Shown: positions 6,818-8,746 of the stretch, piece by piece | Layout of the letters: every line of letters begins with the position of its first letter | How positions within the stretch are numbered: the stretch's first letter is position 1 | Source: an uncultured Oscillospiraceae bacterium | GTDB taxonomy: Bacteria > Bacillota_A > Clostridia > Oscillospirales > Oscillospiraceae | DNA: 8,746 nucleotides | NCBI GenBank assembly: GCA_944385265.1 | Contig: CALWWO010000088.1 | Location: 1 to 8,746 of the forward strand | Reading direction: 5' to 3' | The notes under the pieces: model-generated | Databases searched by the model: none | The model's input: only the letters and a program-made list of their open reading frames with translations | Told to the model about the DNA's origin: nothing | Made by a program: the position numbers and the translations under genes

Positions 6818-7780
6818 ATGAAAAAAATATTTGTGCTGATATTGGTTATTATTTTGCTCGCGGCTATGGCGGCGTCGGCGCTGTTATCCTGCGGAGATTC
6901 TCAGGACACCTCAGTCACAGACGATGATACACAGTCTGTCGGCAGCAGTGTGGAGAGTAATGATAGCGCGGGAAGCGGCAGCTCCGAATCAACAGAGGAA
7001 AGCGATTCTTCTGAAAGCTCCGGACAGGAGAGTACGGCAAGCGGCGATGACAGCGCCTCGTCTGACAGCTCAAGCGATACGCAGACTGTAAGCAATGGCG
7101 CAAGACCTGTCGGCGTATATACGCCGAGCGGAGAGCGGCAGCTTCCCATATATAATGTGCAGACTGACGAGAAGAAATGTGCGATAAGCTTTGACGCCGC
7201 TTGGGGCGCGGATCAAACGGAAAATCTGCTTGACATACTTGAACAGTATAACGTAAAAGCGACGTTTTTCCTCGTCGGCAGATGGGTAGACGAATTTCCG
7301 GAAATGACAAAGAAAATAGCGGAAGCCGGACATGATGTGATGAATCATTCTAACACTCATGCCGATCTGGCGACACTATCTTACGATCAGATAATCGAGG
7401 AGATAGAGACGTGCAACGACAAAATAGAGGCGATTACAGGCGTAAGACCGGCGCTTATACGGCTGCCTTACGGCTCGTACAACAATACGGTTATCTCGGC
7501 GGTGCGGTCTCTCGGCATGGAGCCAATACAGTGGGATGTGGACAGTCTTGACTGGCAGGAGGGCATCGACTCAAATGATATATATGAGCGCATAACGACC
7601 AAGACGACGTCGGGATCGATTATACTGTGCCATAATGCCGGAGAGGGGACGCCCGGCGCATTGCCTGATATATTTGACAAGCTTATGGGTGAAGGGTACA
7701 GCTTCACTACGATATACGACCTGATAATAAAGGACGATTATACCATAGACGGCACGGGAAAACAAAAACCGCTCGATTAA
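6818..7780 (+). CDS. Polysaccharide deacetylase, NodB domain, putative lipoprotein (PdaA/PdaB-like)
   Basis: A 320-residue exported protein likely to remove acetyl groups from N-acetylated sugars of peptidoglycan or another cell-wall glycan. A signal peptide (MKK, then a hydrophobic core to about residue 23) ends in LLSC, so Cys25 is probably lipidated. Residues 26-94 are a low-complexity Ser/Asp/Glu/Gly linker. The NodB domain spans about 118-305. Motif 1 is SFDAAWG with catalytic Asp126, but the second Asp of the classical TFDDG is Ala, as in several sporulation-type (PdaA/PdaB-like) members. Motif 2 is HSNTH (metal ligands His177, His181), motif 3 RLPYGSY (215-221), motif 4 WDVDSLDW (239-246) and motif 5 LCHN with His272. 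Only two metal-binding histidines and one Asp remain obvious, so activity is likely but not certain. It stands alone between its own promoter and terminator. Confidence 0.9.
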   Translation: MKKIFVLILVIILLAAMAASALLSCGDSQDTSVTDDDTQSVGSSVESNDSAGSGSSESTEESDSSESSGQESTASGDDSASSDSSSDTQTVSNGARPVGVYTPSGERQLPIYNVQTDEKKCAISFDAAWGADQTENLLDILEQYNVKATFFLVGRWVDEFPEMTKKIAEAGHDVMNHSNTHADLATLSYDQIIEEIETCNDKIEAITGVRPALIRLPYGSYNNTVISAVRSLGMEPIQWDVDSLDWQEGIDSNDIYERITTKTTSGSIILCHNAGEGTPGALPDIFDKLMGEGYSFTTIYDLIIKDDYTIDGTGKQKPLD

Positions 7781-7797
7781 TTTAAAATTTGCAAAAC

Positions 7798-7827
7798 AGA
7801 GGCGCTTAGTTAACTAAGCGCCTCTTT
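7798..7827 (+). terminator. Terminator of the deacetylase gene
   Basis: Positions 7798-7825 form a perfect 28-base palindrome (arm AGAGGCGCTTAGTT), 17 bases after the stop. The T-run on the plus strand is short (CTCTTTAAAT). On the minus strand it is followed by GTTTTGC, so it may also block transcripts coming from the right. Confidence 0.8.
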
Positions 7828-7890
7828 AAATATAATACGGTTAGCAATACCTTATTGATTTGCTGATTTATTAATATAACTTCATAAGAA

Positions 7891-7945
7891 GCCGGTCGCG
7901 ACCCGCCAGCATGGCAGCGGGTCGCGACCGGCGATTTATTTTTTT
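7891..7945 (+). terminator. Very stable GC-rich hairpin with T-run (second terminator)
   Basis: A 16-bp perfect stem, GCCGGTCGCGACCCGC (7891-7906) with its complement (7917-7932), encloses a 10-base loop. On the plus strand seven Ts follow at 7939-7945, overlapping the stop codon of the minus-strand gene. It can act as a second, back-up terminator for the deacetylase transcript. For the minus-strand gene it lies just past the stop but lacks a good T-run on that side. Its high GC content contrasts with the AT-rich surroundings, so a dispersed repeat is the alternative reading. Confidence 0.65.
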
Positions 7946-8572
7946 AGAGCGTTGTGGTTATCGAATCGCAGCAGCTAAAATCATTATCTATATTGTGGGC
8001 AATAAAGCGGGCTTTGAAATTTCTGGCTCCGCACATCCCATCGGATGATGTGCCGGACACATCCAAATCATCAGGGAGGACGAATTTGATACATTTTACC
8101 AGTATGTCTCTGCAATTTGGATAGTTGTGAGCGGGAATGGTGAAAGCTTTCAAACCGCGCGGATATTCGACATCGTTTGAATCGACCTCCGTAAGAATGG
8201 CGGCCAGCGCAACGCGCTTACCGGGGCAGACGTTTTTTATAGTAACGTCAAGCTGCAGTATACGACCTGTTGATTCAAGATAAACGTCGCCCGCGTCGAA
8301 CTCGATCGAATCTTCGCATCTGTCGACCGTAAGCTCTACCGGAGTGTGCACGGCTCGGGATTGACTATGATACTGCACTCCACATTCACGGACGGAGTGG
8401 GGAATACAGCGACGTTCCCTTCGTTATCCGAATATGTGATAGATTCGTTGACTAATTTGCTGCCGGAATCCTGAGCGATATGCCTTATATAAAATTCCAA
8501 AGACGCGCCCTCGTTCGCCGCGACGCCAAGCTCGGGAATTTTCCACTGGATGGTATTCAAATCTGTCATCAT
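7944..8572 (-). pseudogene. Frameshifted gene for an uncharacterised Cys-rich protein
   Basis: Two overlapping frames make one gene. The first part runs from ATG 8572 (MMTDLNTIQWKIPELG) through VNESITYSDNEGNVAVF and VNVEC to NPEPCT, then hits TAG at 8336-8338. The second continues in another frame from PVELTVDRCEDSIEF through NVCPGKRVALAAILTEVD, IPAHNYPNC, CIKFVLPDDLDVSG and FIAHNIDNDFSCCDS to TAA at 7944-7946. Restoring one lost base within 8338-8349 (TGCACACTCCGG on the minus strand) joins them into about 209 residues. I recognise the style as a recurrent, uncharacterised clostridial family with a beta-rich N-terminal half and a C-terminal domain with regularly placed cysteines. No function is known to me. 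There is no signal peptide or membrane segment. A site AAAAGGG (8579-8585) precedes the start. The shift may be a true mutation or a sequencing error. Confidence 0.75.
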
Positions 8573-8746
8573 GGCAGTCCCTTTTGTAGGCGGGGCTACG
8601 CTTGTGATAATAAAATTGGAATTTGAATATCAGTAAATTATGACCTTTCAACAGAGGTTACAGTGCTTTAATAAAATCCTCCAAAAGCCTTGAAAATAAA
8701 GGATTTATCGCAATGTGTTCGCCTTATCTCTTTATACGGTTACACA
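8573..8746. other. Right-hand flank with no supported gene
   Basis: I see no convincing gene in this stretch. It holds the ribosome site of the minus-strand gene (8579-8585), a small hairpin (ACCTTT/AGAGGT, 8643-8658), and an inverted repeat AAATCCT (8674-8680) / AGGATTT (8700-8706). No sigma-A promoter for the minus-strand gene stands out; TTGAAA near 8644-8649 has no good -10 partner. Confidence 0.4.

Noticed and set aside
8336..8378. Programmed -1 frameshifting joining the two halves of the Cys-rich gene.
   Set aside because: No X-XXY-YYZ slippery heptamer, no obvious downstream stimulatory pseudoknot, and the sensible reading changes frame at a CACAC stretch better explained by a lost base.
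8646..8709. A short minus-strand frame ending FSRLLEDFIKAL-stop, possibly the end of a gene.
   Set aside because: It is closed by an in-frame stop about 20 codons upstream, has no start or ribosome site, and overlaps an inverted repeat.

Overview
The window looks like chromosomal DNA from an anaerobic, low-to-moderate GC member of the Clostridia (Bacillota). Supporting signs are a pyruvate formate-lyase system under a ZTP riboswitch, sigma-A type promoters close to consensus, AGGAGG-like ribosome binding sites, a lipoprotein deacetylase of the PdaA/PdaB-like kind, and a Cys-rich uncharacterised protein of a type I associate with Clostridia. No mobile-element genes, CRISPR arrays or phage genes are visible.

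Layout. (1) Positions 1-3110, plus strand: the end of an operon for an ABC exporter of the MacB/FtsX type. It holds the last codons of an upstream gene, two separate FtsX-like permeases and a LolD/MacB-type ATPase, joined by overlaps or a short gap. (2) Positions 3133-6389, minus strand: a pflA-pflB operon with a complete regulatory front end. In transcription order this is a promoter with perfect -35 and -10 hexamers, a ZTP (pfl motif) riboswitch aptamer, an overlapping intrinsic terminator, pflA (TTG start), pflB, and a strong terminator shared with the convergent ABC operon. (3) Positions 6455-6615, minus strand: a tRNA-Ala(GGC) gene with its own promoter and terminator. (4) Positions 6774-7827, plus strand: a single gene for a putative lipoprotein polysaccharide deacetylase with promoter and terminator. 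(5) Positions 7891-8572: a very stable GC-rich hairpin, then on the minus strand a gene of unknown function split by a frameshift. (6) Positions 8573-8746: no supported gene.

How the parts fit. PflA installs the glycyl radical on PflB, which cleaves pyruvate with CoA to acetyl-CoA and formate. Formate feeds 10-formyl-tetrahydrofolate synthesis, and ZTP/ZMP accumulates when that cofactor is short. A ZTP-activated switch in front of pflAB would therefore raise formate supply when one-carbon units run low. This is the best supported regulatory story here. It belongs to a known riboswitch class, recognised from its conserved blocks rather than by a computed search. The least understood item is the frameshifted Cys-rich gene at 7944-8572. 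I see no convincing evidence of a wholly new multi-gene system.
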